From: Desulfobotulus pelophilus
GTDB taxonomy: Bacteria > Desulfobacterota > Desulfobacteria > Desulfobacterales > ASO4-4
Reading direction: 5' to 3'
NCBI RefSeq assembly: GCF_026155325.1
Contig: NZ_JAPFPW010000010.1
Span: 62,001-126,000, forward strand
DNA: 64,000 nucleotides
A program made the position numbers and the translations under genes. The notes beneath the pieces were generated by a model. It ran no database searches. It saw nothing but the letters and a program-made list of their open reading frames with translations, and was not told the DNA's origin. Shown here one piece after another: positions 47,901 to 55,423 of this stretch; within the stretch, counting starts at the first letter, position 1; the number at the start of each line of letters is the position of its first letter.

Positions 47901-49719
47901 TGATTCCTTCTTTGAAATCGGCGGAGATTCCCTCAGCGCCATCGCCCTTCTGGCGGGTTTAAGCGAATATTTCGACATTTCCGCATCGGACATCTTTGCC
48001 CATCCGTCCTTTGCAGAACAGACAAAACGTTTCAGGGAAGTCAGCGGTGGCAGGGCCAGCCGTCTGCTGCGCCTTCAGGAGATGATCCGGCCCCTGCCCG
48101 AAGACCCGGCCTTTGCCCCTGAACAGCAGGACTACGCAGAAGCCAGAAGCCGCATCTCCATGCTGGATACCCGTACCGTCCGTTTTCCGGAACATGTGCT
48201 TCTCACAGGGGCCACGGGTACCCTGGGAGTGGATCTTCTCAAAGAACTCCTCTCGGAAACATCCGCCCGCATCACAGCCCTGATAAGGGCCGGATCTCCG
48301 GAAGAGGGAAGAAAACGCCTTGCCTCCATCTATCACCAGCGTTTTCAGGAGGATATCAGCCTTCTTGCCGGAGACAGACTGCGGGTGCTGCCTGCGGATC
48401 TGGGGAAAGGATATTTCGGCATGGACGAAGCCTCCTTTACGGCCCTTGCCATGGACGTGGATGCCATACTGCATTCCGCTGCCCTCACCCGCCATTATGG
48501 TGCATGGGAGGAATTTGCGGAAGCCAATGTGGACAGTGTCCGCCATATCATGGATTTTGCCAAAACAGGCAAAGACAAGGAGCTGCACCATGTCTCCACC
48601 ACTTCCATAGCCGCGGGCAAGGTGGAAGGCCGCAGCCGCATGCTGTTTTCTGAACTGGATCTGGATAAGGGACAAAGGGCCGATAACTTCTATGTAAAAT
48701 CCAAATTTGAGGCGGAAAAACTCCTGCATGGGGCCCGGAAGGAAGGGCTTGCCGTCCGAATTTACAGGGCAGGCAACATTACCTGCGATTCCCTTACCGG
48801 GGCTCTGCAGCGCAATGTGGAAGACAACGCCTTTTACCAGCAGGTGAGGGCCTATGTGAACCTTGGGGCCGCACCGGACATGATGGATACCCGTAACATG
48901 ACCTTTGTGGATCAGGCGGCAAAGGCCATCGTACTTCTCATGGGCAGACCGGGACTTTCCGGCCAGACCTTCCACATCCAGAACCCCCTTCTGCTCCAAC
49001 TCTCCACAGCCCTTGCCGACCCGGCTCTGGAACTTTCCTGTCAGGCCACACCCTTTAGGGATTTCATTTCCTTTGTGGCAGATCATGCGGGACATAAGGG
49101 CTTTGAAGAATACGTGGAACGCCTGCTGCTCCATTCGGGATGGCAGGACTGGCTGCAGAATCCAGCCCAGACTGCCGCAGAAATCCGTGCGGACCGCACC
49201 GCAGACATTCTTTCCCTTCTGGGCTTTACCTGGAAAACACCGGGCCCTGATGATCTCAGGGGCTTTATCCGCCATGCCCTGAAAGACCGCATCCGCATGC
49301 TGCGAGCACTTGCCCCCTTCTCTTCCCTGAAGGAAGAAAGCCTCTTTACACTGGCCTGCCGCATGAAACCGGAATCCTTTGGCGGAGAAGATCGGCTTCA
49401 GACCGAAGGCCAGCCCATAGATGCCCTGCGATTTGTCATGGATGGTATTGTGGAAACCTACCGGCACAACCGCAGCGGCTGGATCGGCACCGTTCGGATA
49501 ACCGGTCCCGGAGCCTGCACAGGGGAAGAGGCCCTGCCACCGGGCAGAAATCCCGGAGCAGGCAGCACGGTGGAAGCCATAGAACCTGTCTTTGCCTTCT
49601 CCGTATCCCTTGCAGACATGCGCAGTCTCATCCGGAAAGACCCGGATCTTGGGTTCATGCTGCTGGAAATAGCCTCAGGAAAAAATGATCAGGCAGAAAG
49701 GCTTTTTGTGGCGGTGTAA
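41884..49719 (+). CDS. Non-ribosomal peptide synthetase C-A-T-C-A-T-reductase with C-terminal cNMP-binding-like domain
   Basis: 2611 residues, two complete modules. C1 has HHIAMDG (132-138). A1 runs about 460-950 (YTSGSTGKPKG from 610, NLYGPTE, YRSGDL, NPSGKIDR). T1 carries Ser988 in GGDSLR. C2 has HHLVSDG (1171-1177). A2 runs about 1480-1970 (FTSGSTGQPKG from 1636, NEYGPSE, YRTGDR). T2 carries Ser2016. The thioester reductase domain has GATGTLG from about 2108 and Tyr2270/Lys2274. NAD(P)H release should give a dipeptide aldehyde or alcohol, and a leading C domain suggests an acylated first residue. From about 2470 to the end lies a cyclic-nucleotide-binding-like beta-roll (LAPFSSLKEESLF, CTGEEAL, RKDPDLGFMLLE). 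AGGA fixes the start. No phosphopantetheinyl transferase, MbtH or exporter gene adjoins. Confidence 0.92.
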   Translation: MPAFFSLTHAEKRIYLTQKMHPESSMWNVPTSFRLPSGDGDLLFKAVQLFLKKRKDLQVRFREKDGIPQKYFSDREDIPLLMLDFSERDEKDCMTWMVKQSRTPMPMLEHPLHVFAILKGTGGLTFLYTCYHHIAMDGTSSAMAAGQILHIYKSLMEGRSPDLPDCYDTTSLVEALEAEQRYLHSETANQDKSYWLQRFDNLPEPLDFGGKPLRGPRPLQKLVRSFRPYTTQKLTDFCAEHKTSPFRVLLAAASLYFCRTLNRKDLILGSATANRHPKSLKNAMTMSVSTLALRFTVKGEESFLNLLDQSRRLVKEALAHERYPYDLLMADLRSLHGEKPDLISTSFVEFLKPDLPEGGETCWHNYGESEMALTAYFSFPGRKNIGKTGGQNAPAELIFMYQEERFEPWFMEQMASHLEAILLQGMENPHLQVRELSFLSSKERKTIIEGFNPKEAIPESRNTLPAHMEAQARRRPGARAVVWREKVLTYGELDSLSNALARKLLAMGAGPGTVVGLLMDRCPELITAQVAILKTGAAFMPIDAGYPDSRITFMLEDVAAPFLITQTRFIAEKDFQHTLLLNMDDPDIFEKETSPLPPASSPDEACVVIYTSGSTGKPKGVLLTHQGIANIILATIQADGITARDKIAKHASFSFDASLMEVFVALFSGAELHLVPEEIRLSLGPLNTFYEQNGITWSFLTTQLGEQFMEFMDNSSLSTLQVGGEKLRTFTPRSYKLRNLYGPTECCIYVTGQLIEHMEENIPIGRPMPGCRIYILDAFGHPQPPGMAGELCIAGPCVALGYHRREEKTAECFVADPFYPGERMYRSGDLASFRPDGVILHLGRMDRQVKLRGFRIELGEIENAMLEMKGIQQAAVADFKDSSNRVYLCGYYAGKGVLPKDLKKELSKRLPEYMVPLHLIPLATLPLNPSGKIDRMKLPKPEVQFTQTLEYIPPAPGLESELTAIWGDVLNQTNLSATADFFQCGGDSLRAVRLQVQLAKVLGHEVSLSDIFSCTSPKNMAAFLAKQDGTELRSIKPAAKAPWYPATTAQQQLFLLSRMEGIGCTYNMPFALHLEGPLDRKALSSALQALVQRHESLRTRFAIKEGRCVQIPEDSAALKMEFQQTGKDDLDASIRNFIRPFDPAKAPLFRVRLLAIQESDEQHHILLLDMHHLVSDGVSVGILVRELASLYGGQTLPEPLLQHKDVTVWEAGREKAAAMEHGAFWISLFADPPEASLPADKPRPPGADFAGDVHVEVLEPELSAGLQDMARKSGATLHQVLLSALSVLVGRWSDAEDLVIGTSTAGRDLPGAESLVGMFVRTLPTRHRPEGQKSFAGLLAETRDQMRRIYSHSAYPISSLYEKLGLNRGPGRHPLFDLNFVMQETGLDDALTSGNLRLAVESLPTQTAKFDISFGARLRNGSIHLSVDYRSALYQKETIARMSSHLTRILRAVTADMEAPLASIDMLGPEERHTLLHRFNPRPTPGPFWPTVSHAIALHAKNAPDKIAIVAGNQKLSYAELDKRANAAAAKLLEKGLPANSIVAVAADRSVWAVAAMLAALRAGAAYVAIDPAYPEERKNFILEDTAADFLLGSSESLQAFGFTGESMAMDQPDMGKGARDPGRAAGGHQLAYLIFTSGSTGQPKGVAIEHHSMVNFIHWYATHHGIGKDSSTAAFAAFSFDVSVVQIFAPLTAGGTLHIIPEQLRLSPPELDAYFMAENISHAHFPTQFAEQFMRMVEGRSLKTLVVGGDRLSRYRIGPYRLTNEYGPSETTMACLSYDVPAVMERPPVGSPVANYRVYILDSRGRLAPIGMPGEICVAGAGVARGYHNRPELTEKGFVPDPFAAGERMYRTGDRGRWLSSGVVEFMDRLDFQVKIRGFRIEPAEIARRMQEVEGLLESVVIAREEGSGNKVLVAYFTAKENLASETVKAYLRSVLPEYMIPVHFVGLDSMPLNVNGKIDRKKLPAPELADPSSTAGPLEARTEKEKKILACWEEVLGHRNFSPLDSFFEIGGDSLSAIALLAGLSEYFDISASDIFAHPSFAEQTKRFREVSGGRASRLLRLQEMIRPLPEDPAFAPEQQDYAEARSRISMLDTRTVRFPEHVLLTGATGTLGVDLLKELLSETSARITALIRAGSPEEGRKRLASIYHQRFQEDISLLAGDRLRVLPADLGKGYFGMDEASFTALAMDVDAILHSAALTRHYGAWEEFAEANVDSVRHIMDFAKTGKDKELHHVSTTSIAAGKVEGRSRMLFSELDLDKGQRADNFYVKSKFEAEKLLHGARKEGLAVRIYRAGNITCDSLTGALQRNVEDNAFYQQVRAYVNLGAAPDMMDTRNMTFVDQAAKAIVLLMGRPGLSGQTFHIQNPLLLQLSTALADPALELSCQATPFRDFISFVADHAGHKGFEEYVERLLLHSGWQDWLQNPAQTAAEIRADRTADILSLLGFTWKTPGPDDLRGFIRHALKDRIRMLRALAPFSSLKEESLFTLACRMKPESFGGEDRLQTEGQPIDALRFVMDGIVETYRHNRSGWIGTVRITGPGACTGEEALPPGRNPGAGSTVEAIEPVFAFSVSLADMRSLIRKDPDLGFMLLEIASGKNDQAERLFVAV

Positions 49720-49924
49720 ACAGTCTGCAGATTTTCAGCTGATTTCATGACGCAGAGAGGAATTCATTCCCCACTCCGCTGAAACAAAAGCAAACGTTCT
49801 TCCGTTTTATAGTGGCTGTGACCTTCATCAGAACAGCGGACATCAATGTTCTTCATAAAAAGAACACTGTCATCCATTTCATTGCGGAGGGCTTGTTTGA
49901 ATAGAAATGGAATCTCAATATTGT

Positions 49925-50350
49925 TTACAGACTCGCACTATCCAGATGCAGAGTCCCGGATACACAGCTCTGGGAAGTCCGCTGCAAGGATGGATTCGGC
50001 GCTTTACCGGCCTGCAGAAATGCCAGCATTATAAATACAACGGCCGGTAATACCCAATACCAGTACCTTACAATCACCAACCCCTTATAGGAAGGGTGGG
50101 GCCGCATTGTATCCTTATCCGGCATTGTAAGACTGCCCTTGATCCAGCCGTATGCAACCATGCCAGCAAAGCCCCCCAGAAGGAACAGACCCACAGCCAG
50201 ACAATACAGCGCCGCACCTTCCAACAGCGTCCCCACCTCCGGATTCCAACGATCAGCAAGGAAGAAAGAATCCTGTCCAAGGAGGTACAGGCCACTGAAG
50301 AACATGGCCAGCGCCAACATAACATTCAAAACAATTCGGAATTTATTCAT
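49925..50350 (-). CDS. Small membrane protein of unknown function with NPSLQRT tail
   Basis: 141 residues with three hydrophobic segments (about 7-25, 46-70 and 95-115) and a charged loop. No family recognised. The last 25 residues after the third segment begin APNPSLQRTSQS. PNPSLQRT tails recur on unrelated proteins, and their coding pattern resembles the left arm of integron attC sites; I found no matching right arm in the next 100 bases, so there is no proof of cassette origin. CAGGAG precedes the ATG. It is leftward, downstream and convergent to the peptide synthetase, and probably monocistronic. Confidence 0.65.
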   Translation of the reverse strand: MNKFRIVLNVMLALAMFFSGLYLLGQDSFFLADRWNPEVGTLLEGAALYCLAVGLFLLGGFAGMVAYGWIKGSLTMPDKDTMRPHPSYKGLVIVRYWYWVLPAVVFIMLAFLQAGKAPNPSLQRTSQSCVSGTLHLDSASL

Positions 50351-50607
50351 AATCTATGCTCCTGATGCCACGAACACACGCCACTTTATAATGGAAGAAA
50401 AGCGGCAACAAACCACCCGTTGCTGTGCTGGCATTATTGGGTTCCTTCCCCACCCGGCAGGCAAGCAGCCTGATTTTTGACCGGGCTTAAAAAGATCCGC
50501 CATGAGAAAGGGGGCGGCATACGATATGCCATTGTCCTGAACCTTCCCATGACTAAAGCCAGGGGCTTGGCGGCGACATTCGGTAAATCGGGTTGAACGA
50601 TGAATAC

Positions 50608-52446
50608 TCAGTCTGTTTTACCCATTTTTCCTTTAAGAAAGGGAACATAAGCCATATCGGTCTGTAAGATGTGGGTATGAAGCCAGTCTTTGAGAAAATC
50701 CATAAGATCCATGGTGACCGTTGCCTTTCCGCTCTCAAAATCCCTCTGAATCCCGGCAACCCTGGCCACAAGATTATTGTGAACCTTTCCGTGGGATCGG
50801 CTTTCCGGGTACCCGTATCTGGCAAAAAGCTCTTCCTCATAGGCAAAATGAGATACGGTGTAGTCCGCAAGCTGCTTAAGGATACTCCCCAGCTCAGCGG
50901 CCCCTTTTTGAAGCCGCATGGCCTTGTGAAGCTGGTTGATCAGTCGTACAAGCTCTCTGTGCTGGGCATCTATGGACTGTATGGATGTGGCAAGGCGTGG
51001 AGTCCACGGCATCAGATCCGGTATATCCGCTGCCTTCAGCCCGGACGCAAGATGTCCGGTCGTCCCCTTATTGGACACCCTGAAAACGGCAATCATTTCC
51101 CTGAGGCTTGAAGCCAGAAGATCCAGATCCTTTGCGCTGATGCTCATATGTCTGGACCGGCCGGACATTTCCGCCGCCACCGTATCCACGGTGGCAATAT
51201 CCCTTGCAATTTCCGATGCCACAAGGGAACTCTGGGCCACGTTTTCATTCACTTCCCGAATACCGATGGAAGCCTGATCAATGTTCGCCGCCACCTCGGA
51301 TGCCGTTGAAGACTGTTCGTCCACGGAAACAACAATCTCATTTACAATCTGGTCCACCTGAGAGATCACATGGGAAATGGTTCCCACTTCCTCTACGGTC
51401 TCACGGGTGGATGACTGAATTCCCCCTATCTTTTCACGGATAATCCGGGTGGCATCCGCCGTCTGCTCTGCCAGTTTCTTGATCTCACCGGCCACAACGG
51501 CAAAACCCTTGCCGTATTCGCCAGCACGCGCCGCCTCGATGGTGGCATTGAGGGCCAGAAGATTGGTCTGCTCCGCAATTTCCGTAATCAGCTCCGTCAC
51601 ATTACCAATTTCCAGAGCTGCCGCACCCAGAGTGCCGACCTTACCGGAAACCACATGTACCTGATTTCTGGCTTTGGTTGAAATGTGAAGAGCCTCCCGG
51701 CAGTTTCCAGCCACTCCTGAAATATTGATCTGCATCTGTGCGGCGGCCTCTGCCACCATGCCGATGTTGGTGGACGCTTCTTCGCTGGCCGCTGCCACCG
51801 TATGCATGCTGGTATTCATCTCTTCGGCTGCGGCAGCAACAGAATTGGAGCGGCGGTACAGATCCGCCGATTCCGCCTCCATCTCAGCAGAAACCATGGA
51901 AACCTCAGAAGATGCCGCCGCTATGCTCTGGGTTTTCCCGCCAACACTCATGATAATGTCATCAAGTGTGGCCACAAACAGATCAAATCCGGCCGCAAGG
52001 CTGCCGATTTCATCCTTTCTCACAAGCCCCATACGAACGGTGAGGTCCCGCTCTTTTCCTTTAATGGCCTTGCGCAGGCTGGCATTCAGTTCTCTGACGG
52101 GAATAAGAAAAATGCGGTTGAACAAAAAGCCCATGGCAAGCATGACAAAGAGCAGGCTGGCTGCTGCGGCCAGCCCCATACGAATCAGCATACCATGGGA
52201 AAGGGTATGGGGCATGGCGCGAACATCTTTATAAATCCCTCCCAGTGCGGCCCTGGCTTCGCCATTCATACCTGCTGTATCCATTGCCTGAATCTGTTCT
52301 GCTATACCGGCAGCAATGCGGGAGCTGTGATCCATCTGCACATGGAGGAAAGCCCACAGCATGAAAATCAGAGCCAGAATCACCACAAGCAGGAGCGACC
52401 CTGCAATTTTAAAATCCAGACTTTTTTTACCAAACGATGCTACCAT
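50608..52446 (-). CDS. Methyl-accepting chemotaxis protein with C-terminal hemerythrin domain
   Basis: About 612 residues. Two membrane helices (about 15-36 and 88-112) flank a very short periplasmic loop of some 50 residues. They are followed by HAMP, a full signalling domain with tip [40 protein letters not shown] in segments, and a bacteriohemerythrin domain from about 475. The seven diiron-ligand pattern is visible: His in IDAQH, His and Glu in HFAYEE, His-His in HGKVHNN, His and Asp in HTHILQTD. Like DcrH of Desulfovibrio, it should bind O2 and steer aerotaxis. ATG 52446 was preferred (GAGGCAGG upstream) over TTG 52461. Confidence 0.93.
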   Translation of the reverse strand: MVASFGKKSLDFKIAGSLLLVVILALIFMLWAFLHVQMDHSSRIAAGIAEQIQAMDTAGMNGEARAALGGIYKDVRAMPHTLSHGMLIRMGLAAAASLLFVMLAMGFLFNRIFLIPVRELNASLRKAIKGKERDLTVRMGLVRKDEIGSLAAGFDLFVATLDDIIMSVGGKTQSIAAASSEVSMVSAEMEAESADLYRRSNSVAAAAEEMNTSMHTVAAASEEASTNIGMVAEAAAQMQINISGVAGNCREALHISTKARNQVHVVSGKVGTLGAAALEIGNVTELITEIAEQTNLLALNATIEAARAGEYGKGFAVVAGEIKKLAEQTADATRIIREKIGGIQSSTRETVEEVGTISHVISQVDQIVNEIVVSVDEQSSTASEVAANIDQASIGIREVNENVAQSSLVASEIARDIATVDTVAAEMSGRSRHMSISAKDLDLLASSLREMIAVFRVSNKGTTGHLASGLKAADIPDLMPWTPRLATSIQSIDAQHRELVRLINQLHKAMRLQKGAAELGSILKQLADYTVSHFAYEEELFARYGYPESRSHGKVHNNLVARVAGIQRDFESGKATVTMDLMDFLKDWLHTHILQTDMAYVPFLKGKMGKTD

Positions 52447-52694
52447 GGGTACCTGCCTCAACCACTAAAGTCCATACAAAAGCAGAGCGCCACCAGCTGG
52501 GCCTGCTGAAAAGCCATTGAAGCAGAATATATAAAAAACGGCCTGTCCCGCTCCATCCCGAAAACGGCTATTGATACTCCCGGCCTTTCAAAAATTCAAA
52601 CCTAAAATGACAGATCCGCGCGATTCTGTCAGCAAAGCCAAAGTCTCTATACCAGACTCCGGCTCCAGACACCCAACGATTCCTGGACAGAATA

Positions 52695-53729
52695 TCACAA
52701 GGTTCCGTCAGAAGACGGGGTGATCCTCACCAGTTCCACACGTCGGTTTTTTGCCCGTCCTTCCGGAATCTCATTAGTGGCAACGGGAGCCAGCGGCCCA
52801 ACCCCCTTCGGAATCATACGGCCCGCCTCTATGCCGGATCTGACCAACTCATCCACAACAGCTTTCGCCCGGTTTTCAGATAAACGGATATTGAAATCCA
52901 GTTTGCCCACACCATCCGTGTGACCCACAACATAAAAACGCTCACTACTGTTTTGCTTCAGATAACGGGCTATCTTACCAATCGTTTCAGAAGATTCAGC
53001 CTTGACCCGGAATTTTCCCGAATCAAAGAGAATACCATAAAAAGCACTGAAGCCCTTTTCTTTCAACTCCGACTCAAATCCGCCTGTAGCCTCTCCCACC
53101 ACAACCTCAAAGCCTGTTTCCTCCACCACATCCACCCGAAATCCCGGCTGGGGCCAGCCAACGGCTCCTCCCTGAGTGATCATCACACTCACATAAACAG
53201 TTCCCTGCTCTGTTTCTTTCTTAGCTGTAATATAATGATGAAAACGGGCACCGGTTATGGGACCGGAATTACGAAAACCATAATCACTTTCAAAGGGATT
53301 TTTACCATACCACTGATTGACAAAGCGCGACCCGGCATTTTCCGGAGAACAGGAAAAAATTTCCGTAAACCCGGCCTGCTCCAACCAGATACGATAGTAC
53401 CGGTATACCTGATAAGGGGAGTTCCCCTCACCTCCCCTGTAAAGGGTTTGGGAAATACGTCCCTCCACTTCCATGATATCCTGAATTTCTGCAATCCGAT
53501 TACCGGCTTTGTCTGTGTGGCTGTGTACGGGGCCGGCAACCAGATCATACCGGCCAAACTCTGCCACTTCCTGATGATGAACCTCAGCACCACTCATAAC
53601 CGGCGGCATATAGCCCTTCCATTTTTCAGAAGCATGGGCAGAAAACACAGCCGTAATGGAAAAAAAAAGAACCATGATCATAAGGGTGTACTTCCCTAAT
53701 GCGGCACCCAAGGACCGAACAAGCAGCAT
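52695..53729 (-). CDS. OmpA-family protein with DUF4892-like N-terminal domain
   Basis: 344 residues with a signal peptide ending SAHAS. Residues about 40-215 resemble the DUF4892 domain found ahead of OmpA domains (RYDLVAGPV, LEGRIS-like EVEGRISQTLYR, YRIWLEQAGFTEIFSC). The C-terminal part (about 235-335) is an OmpA peptidoglycan-binding domain with FYVVGHTDGVGKLDFNIRLSENRAKAV and GVGPLAPVATN. It should tie the outer membrane to the cell wall. AGGAGG five bases upstream decides the start at 53729; the frame is open to 53918. Monocistronic, behind a terminator of the next gene. Confidence 0.87.
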   Translation of the reverse strand: MLLVRSLGAALGKYTLMIMVLFFSITAVFSAHASEKWKGYMPPVMSGAEVHHQEVAEFGRYDLVAGPVHSHTDKAGNRIAEIQDIMEVEGRISQTLYRGGEGNSPYQVYRYYRIWLEQAGFTEIFSCSPENAGSRFVNQWYGKNPFESDYGFRNSGPITGARFHHYITAKKETEQGTVYVSVMITQGGAVGWPQPGFRVDVVEETGFEVVVGEATGGFESELKEKGFSAFYGILFDSGKFRVKAESSETIGKIARYLKQNSSERFYVVGHTDGVGKLDFNIRLSENRAKAVVDELVRSGIEAGRMIPKGVGPLAPVATNEIPEGRAKNRRVELVRITPSSDGTL

Positions 53730-53920
53730 AATCGCCTCCTGGTATAAAGATATGATCAAGCCTGGATTGCATGCTCTTCCACCTGACACAGGGAACATGA
53801 CCATAGCATATTTCCTGCATGGCAGCATCCCTGCCTCCATCTTGAGATGATCATTGTGCCCTTTCTGCCCAACTGCGTGAGCGCGGGCATCCCCAGGTGA
53901 AAACCCGCTTCTCAACAAAA

Positions 53921-53954
53921 AAAATCCGCAGCAGCCAAAGCTGCTGCGGATTTT
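53921..53954 (-). terminator. Rho-independent terminator of the OxlT-like gene
   Basis: AAAATCCGCAGCAGC (53921-53935) pairs with GCTGCTGCGGATTTT (53940-53954). On the minus strand the stem is followed by eight T residues, 30 bases after the stop of the MFS gene. Confidence 0.85.
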
Positions 53955-53985
53955 CCATCTAATGCATCATCCCTGTTCTAGCATA

Positions 53986-55257
53986 TTATGAAGAAGCACC
54001 GGAGACACGTGGAGTCAGGCCTTCCTGAGGCGTGCCCCCGGGGATCCTGCCCGGAGCTCTTGCAAATATGGCCACCAGCACACCAACAGAACAGGCAATA
54101 CCCGCCACAAGGAAAGCATTTTCAAAACCAATGGCTATGGAAAGCCTTGGCGCCGTAAGGGCGGCAACACCATAAAAAAGGAAAATGGCCCCATAATTAT
54201 TACCCACATTAGCAAGGCCAAACCATTCTGCCGTAAGCGTTGGCAGCATGGCGGCAAGCCCACCGAAACAAAAACCCACCACACAGGTCGCCACCAGGAA
54301 ACCTGCATAGGTCATAGGTATCAATGCCATGTAAAACATAGCCAGGCTCAGCAGCACAAAATTAGCAAGTATGGAAGGCTTTCTTCCATACTTGTCCGAT
54401 ATCCATCCCCACCCAAGACGACCACAGGCATTGAACAAAGCGATGGTCACAACAGCATTCCCTGCGGCAGCAAGACTTAATCCAAGCATGCTCATGCCGA
54501 TATTGGCAGCAACGCTGATGATCATCAAAGCAGCGGCACTGCCAAAAAACATCCAGACAACCAGCATATAAAACTGAGGAGTCCGCATAGCCTGAGCCGT
54601 TGAAAAACGACGGCTCCCAGCGGGGGCTGCCCCTCCCTTAACAACAGGAGGCGTCCAGCCGGGAGGCCTGTAACCTGCTGGAGGTACAGACAGAGCCATG
54701 GCACCCGTAACAATCAGAACGCCATAAATACACCCCAGATACAGGAAGGACTGGGACACCCCAAAGTTTTCTATAAAAATCAGAATAACAGGTTTGAATA
54801 CCATACCCCCCACCCCCAGAGCAGCCAGTATAAGCCCTGTTATCAAACCTCTTTTTTCCGGGAACCATTTCACGCAGGTAGCAAGGGGAGTAACATAGGC
54901 CGCACCAATTCCGATACCTGCAATCACACCATAGGTAAGGTACAGAAAATAAATATTGGTGGCAAAGCTGGCCAGCCCCACCCCAAGCCCCGTGAGAACA
55001 CCGCCGATAACGGCCACCTTACGTGGTCCAATCCTGTCCTGTATCCGACCAGCTATGATAACAGCCAGTGAAAAGCATGCCAGCGTAATCGAAAAAGTAA
55101 ACACTGTGTCCCCCGGCGTCCACCCATAGGCTTCCACCAGAGGTCTGTTGAAAAGGCTCCATGTGTAGATGGCACCGAGACTGAGCTGCATGAGGAGAGA
55201 GCCTCCCACCACAAGCCATCGGTTGACAACTTTTGTTTCCTGAGCGTTTGCTTCCAT
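53986..55257 (-). CDS. MFS transporter, oxalate/formate antiporter (OxlT) family
   Basis: 423 residues with 12 predicted helices. Family signs are NRWLVVGGSLLMQLSLGAIYTWSLFN, RIQDRIGPRKV, TPLATCVKWFPEKRGLITG, WGWISDKYGRKP and LPTLTAEWFGLANVGNNYG. OxlT-group carriers exchange or import small carboxylates (oxalate/formate, pyruvate or monocarboxylates). AAAGGGGGC lies upstream of the ATG. It follows the CoA-transferase gene on the same strand but is separated from it by two hairpins, so it may be transcribed partly by read-through. Import of the acid activated by that CoA-transferase is a fair inference. Confidence 0.88.
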   Translation of the reverse strand: MEANAQETKVVNRWLVVGGSLLMQLSLGAIYTWSLFNRPLVEAYGWTPGDTVFTFSITLACFSLAVIIAGRIQDRIGPRKVAVIGGVLTGLGVGLASFATNIYFLYLTYGVIAGIGIGAAYVTPLATCVKWFPEKRGLITGLILAALGVGGMVFKPVILIFIENFGVSQSFLYLGCIYGVLIVTGAMALSVPPAGYRPPGWTPPVVKGGAAPAGSRRFSTAQAMRTPQFYMLVVWMFFGSAAALMIISVAANIGMSMLGLSLAAAGNAVVTIALFNACGRLGWGWISDKYGRKPSILANFVLLSLAMFYMALIPMTYAGFLVATCVVGFCFGGLAAMLPTLTAEWFGLANVGNNYGAIFLFYGVAALTAPRLSIAIGFENAFLVAGIACSVGVLVAIFARAPGRIPGGTPQEGLTPRVSGASS

Positions 55258-55333
55258 GAATGCCCCCTTTGACAGGTTGGTTTAAATAATGATCCTTTTG
55301 ATAAACATCGTTTAGCAGGATAGTGCAAAATAA

Positions 55334-55383
55334 CCGGAAATCCTCCCTCAGAGGAGAGATGGGGGGGGAGGAAGGATTTCCGG
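55334..55383 (-). terminator. Inverted repeat upstream of the OxlT-like gene
   Basis: CCGGAAATCC (55334-55343) pairs with GGATTTCCGG (55374-55383), with partial pairing further in. On the minus strand TTATTTT follows. Confidence 0.5.
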
Positions 55384-55393
55384 CAGGGGAGAG

Positions 55394-55419
55394 AAAGGGC
55401 CAACCCTATAAAGCCCTTT
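55394..55419 (-). terminator. Hairpin after the CoA-transferase gene
   Basis: AAAGGGC (55394-55400) pairs with GCCCTTT (55413-55419), four bases beyond the stop of the CoA-transferase gene. Confidence 0.5.
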
Positions 55420-55423
55420 TATC

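Noticed and set aside
47959-49467. 502-codon minus-strand frame inside the peptide synthetase gene
   Set aside because: Antisense shadow of the reductase part. No domain motif, and the plus-strand catalytic motifs are intact.
55334-55419. Reading the two hairpins as an insertion-element end
   Set aside because: No transposase gene, no flanking target duplication, and both stems sit at ordinary terminator positions.
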